A program made the position numbers and the translations under genes. Below, in pieces: positions 1 through 9,872 of a DNA stretch of 34,145 nucleotides. Numbering within the stretch: the stretch's first letter is position 1; every line of letters starts with the position of its first letter. Source of the stretch: Gnetum montanum (Eukaryota > Streptophyta > Gnetopsida > Gnetales > Gnetaceae); NCBI GenBank assembly GCA_015680685.1, contig MNCI01004733.1:94401-128545 (forward strand), written 5' to 3'. The notes beneath the pieces are model-generated. The model was not told the origin of the DNA. It did not search any database and worked only from the letters and a program-made list of their open reading frames with translations.

Positions 1-193
1 TGTCCAATTTTGAGTTATCATGTCATGGTGTTCAATTTTGTCTCATGAACACCACAATTTTTGTAATGTGTTTATTTATACACTCGGGCACTTAGTTTGG
101 TTTGTGGTCTCAAGTGTTAATCAATAATTCCATACCTTCCCAATTTTGTAAAGGAACTCAAGGACAAGTTTTCTTTCAGTCATGGGGGTAAGA
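1..193 (+). mobile_element. 3' internal end of an Athila-like Ty3/gypsy element, with polypurine tract
   Basis: This stretch resembles the sequence just inside the 3' LTR of the complete element further right (minus strand, about 15633-15780). Both contain ATACCTTCCCAA, then a TTGTAAA block, an AAGTTTTC block and finally GTCATGGGGGTA. The G-rich 183-193 piece is the likely polypurine tract that primes plus-strand DNA synthesis, placed directly before the TG that opens the LTR at 194. No coding sequence is seen. The rest of this element lies left of the window. Confidence 0.6.
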
Positions 194-204
194 TGAGCAT
201 CAAA

Positions 205-366
205 GTGTCACATCGATAGGCCTCCACTAACATGGCCTCGTCGATGGGCCCCTATTGATAGGGCCTTATTTACATGGTGTTGCCCTATCGATAGGGCCAC
301 ATTGATGTAGCGTTTGCTACATCTATAGGGCCCTATCAATGTAGCCTATAATAAAAACTATAAATA
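205..366 (+). promoter_or_regulatory. LTR promoter: palindrome cluster plus TATA box
   Basis: TATAAATA lies at 359-366. Just upstream are a 16-bp perfect palindrome (282-297, core CTATCGATAG), a 12-bp perfect palindrome ATAGGGCCCTAT (325-336) nested in a 28-nt imperfect inverted repeat (317-344, arms starting CTACAT and ending ATGTAG), and several TCGATGGG or TTGATAGGG half copies from 212. The layout matches the other LTR promoters in the window, but the palindrome sequence differs. Promoter function is inferred from position. Confidence 0.5.
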
Positions 367-488
367 CAAGCTCACACCCATGTTTATGGGATATCAAGTC
401 ATAGTAGTAGCAAAGCTCTTATAGTTTTTCCATTTGGAAGTTAGAATATTTCTCTGAGTGCCTGGAGCAAGAGTCAAAAACTGTACAA

Positions 489-545
489 ATCTTTATTCAA
501 ACATTGTTATACTTGAACCACACCAGTGTGTATAACAATAAAGAT
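489..545 (+). promoter_or_regulatory. LTR poly(A) signal inside an inverted repeat
   Basis: AATAAA is at 537-542. The 9-mer AATAAAGAT (537-545) is the exact reverse complement of ATCTTTATT (489-497). A second stem, ATTGTTATAC (503-512) with GTATAACAAT (530-539), overlaps it, so two hairpins could compete. It lies about 180 bp downstream of the TATA box, as expected for an LTR R region. Confidence 0.45.
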
Positions 546-871
546 GAGCCTATTAATCAAACCTTGTAGCACTTAGAATAGATTAATGATTTATTTATGC
601 ATTCATTATTTTCATTAAATATGCAATTAATTAAGCTAAATTAGACTTTAAGTGATTAGTTGATTATTTAAGATAAATAAATTAAACACATAAGTACGAT
701 TGCTTTGAGTATAAACACATATTCTCTTGGTAATTCCAGCAATGTTATTGTTTGGTGCACCTAGTAGTGTAGCACTTGGTAACCTAGTAGCGGATATGCG
801 GGTTTAGAATGTGTATTGAAAATGGGACTAGATGCTTATGCTGGTGATGAGTCGCATTTTGGGTGACCGCT

Positions 872-949
872 ATATCACATACGCGATATCGTAGCTAAGT
901 CACGATATCACGTACGCGATATCGTAGCCCATCGCTAGTTCTATAAATA
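872..949 (+). promoter_or_regulatory. LTR promoter: two 24-bp repeats with GATATC palindromes, plus TATA box
   Basis: Two 24-bp copies (872-895 and 905-928) differ at one base and are spaced 33 bp apart. Each contains ACGCGATATCGTAGC. GATATC occurs at 885-890, 904-909 and 918-923. TATAAATA follows at 942-949, 14 bp after the second copy. The cluster starts only 27 bp inside the LTR, so the U3 region is very short. Confidence 0.6.
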
Positions 950-1082
950 AGAGGTGGCTCTCCCTTGTTTCTAAAAAATTAGATTTAGTTCCTTAGCAAA
1001 ACTCTAGTAGTTTTACCCCTCCAGAGATAGAATTATTTTCCAGTGTATGCCCACAGTGTGGTGATTGTAATTGTATGACATC

Positions 1083-1131
1083 CTTTATTCGAGTGTGATG
1101 TACTTGGACATGCACATGACCGAAAATAAAG
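1083..1131 (+). promoter_or_regulatory. LTR poly(A) signal with short inverted repeat
   Basis: AATAAAG (1125-1131) pairs exactly with CTTTATT (1083-1089), at the same place in the LTR as in the two related LTRs. The stem here is 7 bp, shortened by one substitution compared with 9 bp in the others. Confidence 0.4.
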
Positions 1132-1674
1132 ATCGAGATTACTTCATCATTGCAGCATTCACCTAGTTTAATTATTTAATTAATTGTTATTTACTACTTT
1201 CCTAGTTAATCTCTCTCACCCCTAAAATCATCTTAAAACATGGAATGAGTATGACTTGATTACGAGCATTTAAGTGTAACTACTTGGTAACCCAGTAGCG
1301 TACCTAGGATCTGCGCTTGGTAATCCCAGTGGTAGTCATGCACAAAGTCCAAGATGTGTATGGATAATCAATGAATGGATGCTCATCGCACTTAGGCTAG
1401 TTTATATTCTCTCACCATTCACTCTTAGCTTAGATAATATTACTTTCCATTGCCTTCAGGAGTAGCATTAGATTAGAAACCCATCATACACCTCACTCTA
1501 GACTAAACCATACGTGACAAAGCTAATACTAGTCTAGGTGGGAAGATAGCGAACTGCGACCTAAGGTTAACTATCTAGATGCCACAACTAGTCTATCTCT
1601 GGAGTTTGACCAGATCGCGCGTGTAACGCTTGTATTCTTATGGTTGAGTGTAGGGGTACCTTGCCACTCATCAT

Positions 1675-1693
1675 TGGTACCATTGCCGAGGAC
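1675..1693 (+). other. Primer-binding site, tRNA-Asp type
   Basis: TGGTACCATTGCCGAGGAC begins one base after the LTR end. It is a slightly decayed form of the TGGCGCCGTTGCCGGGGA site that pairs with the 3' end of tRNA-Asp, typical of plant Athila elements. The equivalent site at 23844-23862 (minus) is another decayed version. Confidence 0.78.
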
Positions 1694-1815
1694 GGTGCTA
1701 GTTATCTAGATTAGTTATATCATACAAGGTTGCTGTAAAGGACTTAACGATATATCTTTCAAAAAGAAATAATTATTAAGAGTCACATATAAATTCACAT
1801 AAAAATTTCATAACC

Positions 1816-3687
1816 ATGCCTCTCCTACAAGATGATAACAACACCACACCTAGTGAAGAACTTCATTGGAGAACCAACGAACTATATGATGATGAAGATT
1901 GGAGTACACAACCTGAGGTGGGGGTTTCTTATAAACATGAACGAAAACAATGTCATCCCACTGCATGAATGCATAACTTATAGGATGACAATGAACCCCT
2001 ACTGGACACTACAAGCTTAACACAAATACAAGAGGCTGTTTGAATCTCACGTAGGCATCGTAAAGAGATCTGTCTACCTAGGCTCGATTTAAACAACTTC
2101 CCTACTTTTTTAGGAGGCTATGACGTAGATCCACATCAACATTTACAAGCCTTCTACGATGCCTGCACATGGAATAACATTGATAACTGGTGGCAAAAAC
2201 TTAAGCTCTTTCCCATGACACTCGTTGACCAAGAAAATGTATGGTATAGATCATTAAAACCAAATTCAATATGACGTTGGTCAACAATGGTAGAAGTATT
2301 TAACAAAAAATATCAAACCTATGCAAGAGTTTATGCCTTGAGGAAACAAATCCAAGAGTGGAAACAAGCACAACATGAACCCTTAGACATGGCCTTAGAA
2401 AGATATTATGCACTATTAAACAACTATCCAAGCCATGGGTTCTCCGAGAAAAGGCTAACATACCATATTATTGATGGGCTTCGTGATGCAACTAGAGAGA
2501 CCTTGGGAATGTATTCCCAAGGTCAACTATATGAACTAAGAACCCACCAAGTCCAAGAGCTTATTAAGTGGGTAGCAAAAGAAGAAGGACAAATGGCTGA
2601 ATGGGAGAGTGTTGAAAAACATCAACGGGACCAAAATCTCAACTTAACAAAGGTCCATGATCATAAAAAGGAGAAATCAACCAATCACAAGGTGGAAACA
2701 TCATCTTTTCCAATAGAAAAAAAATTAGAAGAAGCTGAGGAAAATATTAATAAGATGTTGAAATGGACGTATCAAAAGTTTGGAGAAGTTACTAATATTA
2801 TTAGAGATAGAGTTTTGACAACCCAAGAAGTAGGATGAAATAGTAGACAATCGAAAAGAAGGGATAAGGAAAATAAGAGCTCAACTGCCAATCATACGTA
2901 TGAATGCAACATATGCCTGTACGATCACCCCAAGGGCCAATGCCCAATATTGTTACATTTACATGAGCATTGGGGTAATATATTACATCTAGAGTTTGTA
3001 CAAAGATACTATGTTTGATCATAGTGGCAACAATCCCAGTCATGGGGGAGACCACCCTTAGACCGGAAACATCCTTCATATCATCCGAATCCAATTGCTT
3101 ATCACATTGAACATCCTATTTCTCCAGCTGAACTAGTGCACTTTATCTCACTGCAATACCATTCTCCTCAATACTATCAACCCATGCCTTCAACACAACC
3201 ACCACCTTGTGCACCTTATACTCCTCCTAATTTTCAACATTCTCATTTTTTCCCTCCTTCTACATCACCACCAACTATTCCTAAGGTTTCTACACCACCG
3301 CAACAACCCACGAACATTACTTGTGCTGCTTCTACCAATAGCAATGAAAAGCCTCCTCGACATCCAAAGCGTCCCCTCTTTAAACATGACTGTAAGAAGG
3401 GACAACATAATTCCAAGGCCACTGCATCCTCCAACCCAACACACGTTCAACACTGTGGTGCACCCTTATCTTTGAACCCAATGCCTCATGTTCCTTCATT
3501 AGGACCACCAACTAACACTCCAAAAATCATACGGCCCAATGAACATAGACATGGAGAGCGACAACCCGATCCTTGCATACCATCTTTTGGTCACAAACAT
3601 CATAGTGGGTCAGCTTGTTATCTGGGAACTACATCATATAAATTTTTCCACAATGCTTACTATAACCTTGTGTGTGAAACCCAATAG
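1816..3687 (+). pseudogene. Gag polyprotein of an Athila-like retrotransposon, broken by stops
   Basis: Gag builds the virus-like particle that packages the element's RNA. From the ATG at 1816 one frame runs to 3687, interrupted by stops at 1966, 1981, 2041, 2272, 2836 and 3016 (five TGA, one TAG). The capsid (Retrotrans_gag) domain spans about 2090-2600, with LGGYDVDP, HLQAFYDAC, WYRSL, VFNKKYQT and YYALLNNYPSHGF. A zinc-knuckle-like CNICLYDHPKGQC lies at 2905-2943, followed by a Pro/His-rich tail from 3136. The copy at 22270-22800 (minus) aligns along its length, for example GGYNADP, HLQAFHDAC and WYQSL. The N-terminal part is much shorter than in that copy. No protease follows. Several stops fit CGA-to-TGA or CAG-to-TAG decay. 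The family call is firm; function is lost. Confidence 0.86.
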
Positions 3688-5213
3688 GATAAGTATGGCC
3701 AAGTTCCAATACTTCCAACATGCAAGGATCCCCATCGTCAATTATTAATCCTTGCCATCCTTAACCATTTAGCTATGAGGGATATCCCCCATTCTAATAG
3801 CAAGTAGGATTAATAAATGCTTTTCATTTTCTTTAATTTTTCAATTTTTTTTCCAATTTTTCATTTTTCAACTTCTCATTTTATCTTTTTGTCTTTTTAG
3901 TATTTTTTCCTTTTTAGTATTTTTTTCTTTTTACGATTTTTGTAAGTTATCTCGTCTATGAATAAAACACTCATGTGGATCATTGGTTGAGGTGTGTTCT
4001 ATGTTATTACGTCTCGAGTGATTGATTATGTGGATAGTAAGCCCATTACACCCACTCATCCACTCTATAGATAAGAGGTTCTATTCAAGGATACAATGAT
4101 ATTCTTAGCATTCTTAAAACTTAAAATTAATTTTGTGTTCATTGTATTGCAAATGAAGAAGGATGGATTAAGAGGGAATGATTAGGGTGTGACATCAAGG
4201 GGACTTGTGGATTCTCTTTGGTGACGTCTGTGGGAGTTATCATGCAACCTGGTTGTACTAAGATCCTTGTAGATCTAATGAAAAATGGGAGTAAGAGTAA
4301 TCAAAAGGGCACTCAAAAATCCAATGCTGTTCTAGAGGGTCCCACTGGAAAGACATGCATCCATGCTTGAAGGTTGGTAGCTTCTCTAGATTTAGTATTC
4401 AAAGAGAAAAAGAAAAAAAAAAGAAAATGAAAAAGAAAAGTACCACAAAACAAAAATCACTCCTCCCTTGGACGAAACGCCAAGTGATCATATGCCTTGT
4501 TGTTATGATACTCTCATATTTGTTCATCATGGGATAAAACAATGTGATGTCACTGATTAGAAGGATGGACTTGGTCTTGATGTTGGCACGATGGGTTAAT
4601 GACACCTTAATCAGGCTTTACATGCAGGATTCACTGTGCCCTGGGTCAGTTACCTAATGTTCCAATTTCTACAATCCTGTCTATACTTCGTCTCATCTCA
4701 CTATTTGTGTAATTGTAGCTCGTGTTGTGGGTAACATTGAACTCTTACCTCATTCTAGTGATATTTACATGTGTGTGTTTTGTGGAATTAGTGTGGATTT
4801 CATTTAACCCTTCTAGTGCCCATGGACACTTTAAGTGTGGTTACACAAGGGCGTTATAGGTGGAAACCTACTTTGGGGAGGATCCACTTGTGTAATCTTT
4901 TGTAATCTTCACTTATGACATAGCTCACACACACCATTTCTTACCCTTAGCATAATCTTTACAATTTTCTTTCCCTACTATTATCCCTCTAAATTTCAAT
5001 GTTCTGATGTACCATTACATACCCTTTTTATTACCACCCAAGATTTTATTGATAAAATCCACACCATCATCATTAATTGTGCCTTTTGAATTAATGGAAG
5101 TACCCTAGAACTCCCTCATAATAGCCCAATGTCCTCATCTTACAACATTAATTTCAAAAAATCCTTTAAAAATTTGGTATTTTTTTTGTGCCTCATATCA
5201 CTAGGGACGTAAT
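3688..5213. other. Non-coding remnant, probably degraded retroelement DNA
   Basis: After the gag frame closes, no protease, reverse transcriptase or LTR could be recognised. There is a T-rich tract (about 3820-3950, with repeated CTTTTTAGTATTTTTT), an A/G-rich tract (4396-4440) and anonymous sequence. The short open frames here, such as 4355-4537, are low-complexity and do not look like genes. Confidence 0.5.
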
Positions 5214-5280
5214 ATCGAGTACACGATATCGCGTACGTGATGTATCGTACGAGATATCTCATCTCCGCAACCTATAAATA
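5214..5280 (+). promoter_or_regulatory. Promoter-like palindrome cluster with TATA box, LTR-type
   Basis: TATAAATA at 5273-5280 is preceded by CGATATCGCGTACGTGATG and a run holding ATCGTACGAGATATC, with GATATC at 5225-5230 and 5253-5258. It closely resembles the promoter at 872-949. The surrounding sequence does not match the other LTRs, and no LTR ends were found, so this is either a diverged LTR or a captured promoter piece. Confidence 0.4.
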
Positions 5281-7579
5281 GCTGACCTCCCATAGCACTT
5301 AGCATCATTTTTGCCATTCACACGGGGGATTTTTTGAATTTTTTCTCTATGACTTATTTCCAAGGACAAAGTCTAGTTAACAAAGTAGTTGACCACTTAG
5401 CAAAACTCTCAGTGAAAATAATAATTCTTGTAAAAATGTTTCTCTTAGTCCAACATTATGATGATAATTATTTATTAATTGTGATAAAGTCCAACCATCT
5501 AGTAGTTGGCCTCTTAGCCAAAATGAAGATATAAAAACCTTACTTAATGTTATTATTCAAATGTGATATATGATCTTTAGAAGCAAAAGTCTTATGCTAA
5601 TTATTTCATATAGTCATAACTTGAATATTTTATGTAAAATGCATATAATTTAAATATATGACCTTAGGTTTATCAATTATTGTCTTATGTTAAGGTACAT
5701 TAGCATAAGGATATATATTGACATGATATGACCTATATTATGTTGTATATTACTAGTGAATTATACTAGTATAATCTAATGTCTTTTCTTTCATATTACT
5801 AAATCAAATTTTGAGAGTTCTTGAATAATATTTTACGATGTGCTTATGATCATACATCTTGAGTTTAGAACCTATGACTCCTTTTTCATTTGTATTTTTG
5901 GATATGTGATATTTTATTAATAGTTTAATTTTATTTTTGATTAATTTTCTAAATATTGTACTGCTTCTTATGGCTTCCAAGATGGATTGGTTGGAATGAT
6001 GATGGTGATCTATTACGAGTATATTTATTTATATTTTCATATTTTATATTATTTTGAGGATTTTGGAATAAGGTAATAGTATGATTAAAAACACATGTTA
6101 AATAAATACTTGGGGTTTATTCCATAGATTTTTTTTAATTTGTCTTGGACCCAATTCTTGGACACGTGACCCATTATGGTACTCTCTTGGTGACCTTGAT
6201 CCATTGGTTGATTATTGAATCCTTTGTTGGATACATATTACTTTATTTTTAGAAACTAAGTATTAATTATTTATGCTTGGATCTAAGAGGTTGCAACAAA
6301 AGTTCAGATGGATTTCTAATGTGTTTTCCAAAGTGGCAGCTCTTGTTCATCATCTAACATCAATAGCATTCTTTAATAACAAGTGCTAACTAACATTCCA
6401 AGCATGTATGGATGCATTCATAATGTTGAAAATATAGGAAAATTACCCTTTATGGTTTATTAAATTAATAAGGTTACCAAAAAATGTGATTGATGCATAA
6501 ATAAGTAGATCCTTACTGTGAAACTGACTTAGAGGATTCTGTCAATGTAGTGGCATGCTGCCTTGCAGGTTTATCATAGTAAAGTTGATTTAGAGGATTA
6601 TAGCACTATAATGATGAACAACCCACATCCAAAACCCTTAGTTAATAGTAAGTAGCTAATAATTTAGGGTAGCTATAGGATTGATACTAGCTATAACATA
6701 ACCTAATAGTTCATTTAGACATGCATGAGGATTTATAATCCAATAGTTGTTCTTGTCTTGCTTGAGGGCTAGTTAAGTTAAGATCAACCTTATGGTTATT
6801 CTAATGTTTAATGCAGTAACTCATGATATGTCACTAGTAATGAAAATCTTATCTTAATCAATAGCTAATGCATTAATGATTTAGTTAATGAACTTGATAT
6901 GTAGTTAAGTTAATTGTATTTGTTTTTTATTCTAATAATGTATCTTGCAACATGGATCCCATCTTCCAATTTTTCTAAAAGAGCTTCAAGGTGGTTTCCT
7001 CTATAGTAAAGGTATTTTAAACCTTCATGTATTTCTTTACATGTAGATTTTGTAGGGATCTAGGAAGGTGGACTATGAGATGCTAGAAAAAGAAATATCT
7101 TTTCTTACCAAGATTATCTCTTAATGTATTTTTATTTTAGTTAGCAACTTAATGAATTTTATTTGGCCATGTTTATGGATTTTTCTAAATTATGTTTTAA
7201 TGAGGCCTCAAATAGTAGAACCATACTATTATGTATTTCCAAGTGATTTTTAAGTTATTATGTTTCTAGTTGTTTAATGCTTATATGTTTTTATAAGCAT
7301 TTAAGTTCTTAAGGATTTATAGAGAGAATAAGTTTAATTTAATCATGTCCCTTAAGTGATTTTATAAATTTAACTATTATTAATTTCATGATATGACATT
7401 ATAAGATAATACAAATTTGCTAAAGTGGTTCTTGAAGATTCATAAGATTGTGGTTGGTATGTTTAAAAAATGAAATGATTAAGAAAATGGAATATTTGTT
7501 AAGAAGAAGTAAAAAAAAATATTAGGCATAGTTACTAGTTAGTTAAGTAAAATATTTTAACATAATTATGATCTAATAT

Positions 7580-7621
7580 NGGTGCCTCAATACGACCACT
7601 TCGAGCACTTGCGTTACGTGN
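7580..7621. other. 40-bp GC-richer island between two single Ns
   Basis: Bases 7581-7620 (starting GGTGCCTCAATACGACCACT) are about half G+C, while both flanks are very AT-rich, and each end is a single N. This looks like an assembly join or a gap-filled piece and not native local sequence. Confidence 0.5.
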
Positions 7622-9728
7622 AAAGCTCACTATCTCTTAGTTGCTATTGCAATTAAAAATCATAATGTGATCAACAATCTTTTCTTCAATTAACAACATC
7701 TTAGAATTGAAAGTGGAAGATGGATTTAAGTCCCTCAAGAAGAGTACACCTATAGGTTGTGTAAGTCACAAGTCCTTTAGGATGAGTTTTATGTAATTTT
7801 TTTCATTTTTGCATTTGTTTTTCTATTTTTATGACTATCCATTCAAGATAGTATTATAGCGTTATAGTGAAAAAACATATATTATTTTTTTTAATTCATT
7901 GAATCTCTCTTTATTTTTCATGAAAATATAACATCTTTTAGATTGATCATTTGAGTCTTCTAATATAATAAAACTTTAGTTTTAGTTTCATTTTTGTAAT
8001 AGGGCATTAATACCTACATGACTCCAAAAGAAAAAAAGGATAACCCTAGGAGAATAGCACTATCATTCTTGGAAGGTAGACTATTTGCAAATACTTTTAC
8101 CAAGTATGGCATGAAAACATGAAATAGATTCTTGATATCTTAATAAGTTTTCACAATTTCTTGGTGAGGAGGTTATGGGTTTAATTTCTACCTTTTTCCT
8201 CTAGGTCTAATAATAATGAAGTAGTCTTGTGGTAAAACACTTTTATTTAATGGGTTACATCTACCTTGAAGCAATAAGGGGATTGTGTTACTAGCCTCTA
8301 TATTTGATGATTTTACAAAAGAAAGCAATTTTGATCTTAAAAAATGGACAACCCATGAAAATCTATTAATCAATGATGCATACACTATGCTAGCTTCTTA
8401 TATATGTATAACATAACCTTATCACAACATACCCCACACCAACATAACAAACTCTCTAATTATATCTTCTTTCCTTTTCTTTCCTTTCCTTGTTTCTCCA
8501 ATTTGCATTACTTTTTACTCTATGCATTACATTGTGCATTCCTGTGTCAAGTTAAGTTATCTTAATTTACTTAGCTTCCTAATTGACATACAATTATCAA
8601 ATGCATATACATAATTGATATGGCATTTTTAGAAAATAACAACATGACCATGAACATAAATGGAAATGAAGCTAGACTTGTGTAATTATAGGAAAATACA
8701 AAGAGGAGATGGTAGAATATACATATTGGTCATTAAGACTGAAAACTACCTAGACTTATACTTCTGAGTCACACAAGACTACAAGCTCAAGGATAAGTTC
8801 CACCTATTAAGTGTTTTAAGCTTGGAGTTTTTGGTTCAGCTCTATTACAAGAAATCTAGATTATAGGAAAGCTCTTTCTCTAATCTATTATATAAAAGCT
8901 CTTTGTGGTAGATTACTAGTTCATGTTTTCTTATGAGATATGCTCATTTTTTTTAGGAAAAGTGGAGCAAGATCACTTTGATTTTCTTTAACCCTTCAAA
9001 TACATAGACTCTAGAAAATACACAACATAAAGAATTTCTAAGAAAAGGAAATATAGCTATCTTTTATTAAATTAAAGAAGATACAATTACAACAAATCCA
9101 CAAATCACAAATCTCATACACTCAACAATATTACTAAGTATGAGGCTCTATAATCTCACAATGATTTTCCTTAATGCAAATCTCAATCAAACCAAATATC
9201 ACAACATAAATATGAGATCCAACACATACACAAAGAGCTATGTCCAAGATCACACACATAGATTTAAGCATAGATATGCACACCGATTTCATTCAATATC
9301 TCTCCCAACTCTTTCATTTCTTTTTTTCTAGGCTACTCCTCTTGCATAGTTACAACTAGCAATCCAACCATAATCAAAACTAGTAATTGCTCATGTAATT
9401 ACAACTAGCAATTCTATGTGCAATCACAACTAGCAATCCAACTACTACATTTATCCCAAATAAGGAGATAAAAAATTTGAAATCAATTTTCTTCAATTGA
9501 TCTCCACCATCGGATTTACAACATCAGAGTTTATATTAGAATATCTTCCATTTATTCTTTTTCCCTTTTTGCTAGTAGCAAAGATGCCACTATCGTTTTG
9601 TTTAGCTTGTAGCAAAGACATCTCTCTACCTCCATGAACCTACAAATTAACCATTTGTGGGGATAAAAAAAAAGGCTCAAAAGAGGTGTCCCTACAACAA
9701 AAATCTTTTCATGATTATTACACTTAGG

Positions 9729-9872
9729 TGTTTTGAGTTTGAAATTCTTCAATATCCATTGTAGGTTTAATTTGGATGTTTTAAGTTTGAAATGCTCCAG
9801 TGGTAGTCACAGGTTCAAGTTAAATGTTTTGAGCTTGAAATGCCCCATTGGTAGTTGTAGGTTCAAGTTTTT
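9729..9872 (+). repeat. 48-bp tandem repeat, three copies
   Basis: Units start at 9729, 9777 and 9825, each opening TGTTTTGAGTTTGAAAT or a close variant and containing GGTAGT and GTAGGTT blocks. The 48-bp period is a multiple of three, so the open frame at 9733-9960 carries a 16-residue repeat (LSLKC..GS.RFK.NV). I see no other reason to call it a gene. Confidence 0.75.

Larger units (their letters stand above)
194..838 (+). mobile_element. LTR of the first Athila-like element (3' LTR)
   Basis: The segment opens TGAGCATC directly after the polypurine tract and reaches GATGCTTA at 831-838, an inverted match to its start apart from one C-to-T change. It carries a TATA box (359-366) and AATAAA (537-542), as an LTR should. 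It shares blocks with the LTR at 23864-24668: the ATCTTTATTCAA and AATAAAGATGA segments, and GGTAA-CCAG motifs. The 3' boundary is uncertain, because the next LTR starts only 6 bp later; it may instead be cut at 844. Confidence 0.62.
845..1673 (+). mobile_element. 5' LTR of the second Athila-like element
   Basis: The 829-bp LTR starts TGATGAGT and ends ACTCATCA, a perfect 8-bp terminal inverted repeat with TG...CA ends. It is followed after one base by the primer-binding site. It contains a TATA box at 942-949, AATAAA at 1125-1130, and paired motifs CTTGGTAACCCAGTAGCG (1283-1300) and CTTGGTAATCCCAG (1316-1329). The last 40 bp (TGGTTGAGTGTAGGGGTA...CACTCATCA) nearly match the end of the LTR at 23864. 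No matching 3' LTR is visible in the window. Confidence 0.82.

Noticed and set aside
3136-3475. Overlapping frames at 3209-3475 and minus 3243-3453
   Set aside because: They are shadows of the Pro-rich gag tail in the + frame at 3136-3687, which continues the gag register.
4355-4605. Lys-rich + frame and Phe-rich minus frame
   Set aside because: Both come from an A/G-rich low-complexity tract; no start context or domain.
5334-5534. 66-codon + frame after the TATA box at 5273
   Set aside because: It is near a promoter-like cluster but hydrophobic and low-complexity, with no domain; more likely chance.
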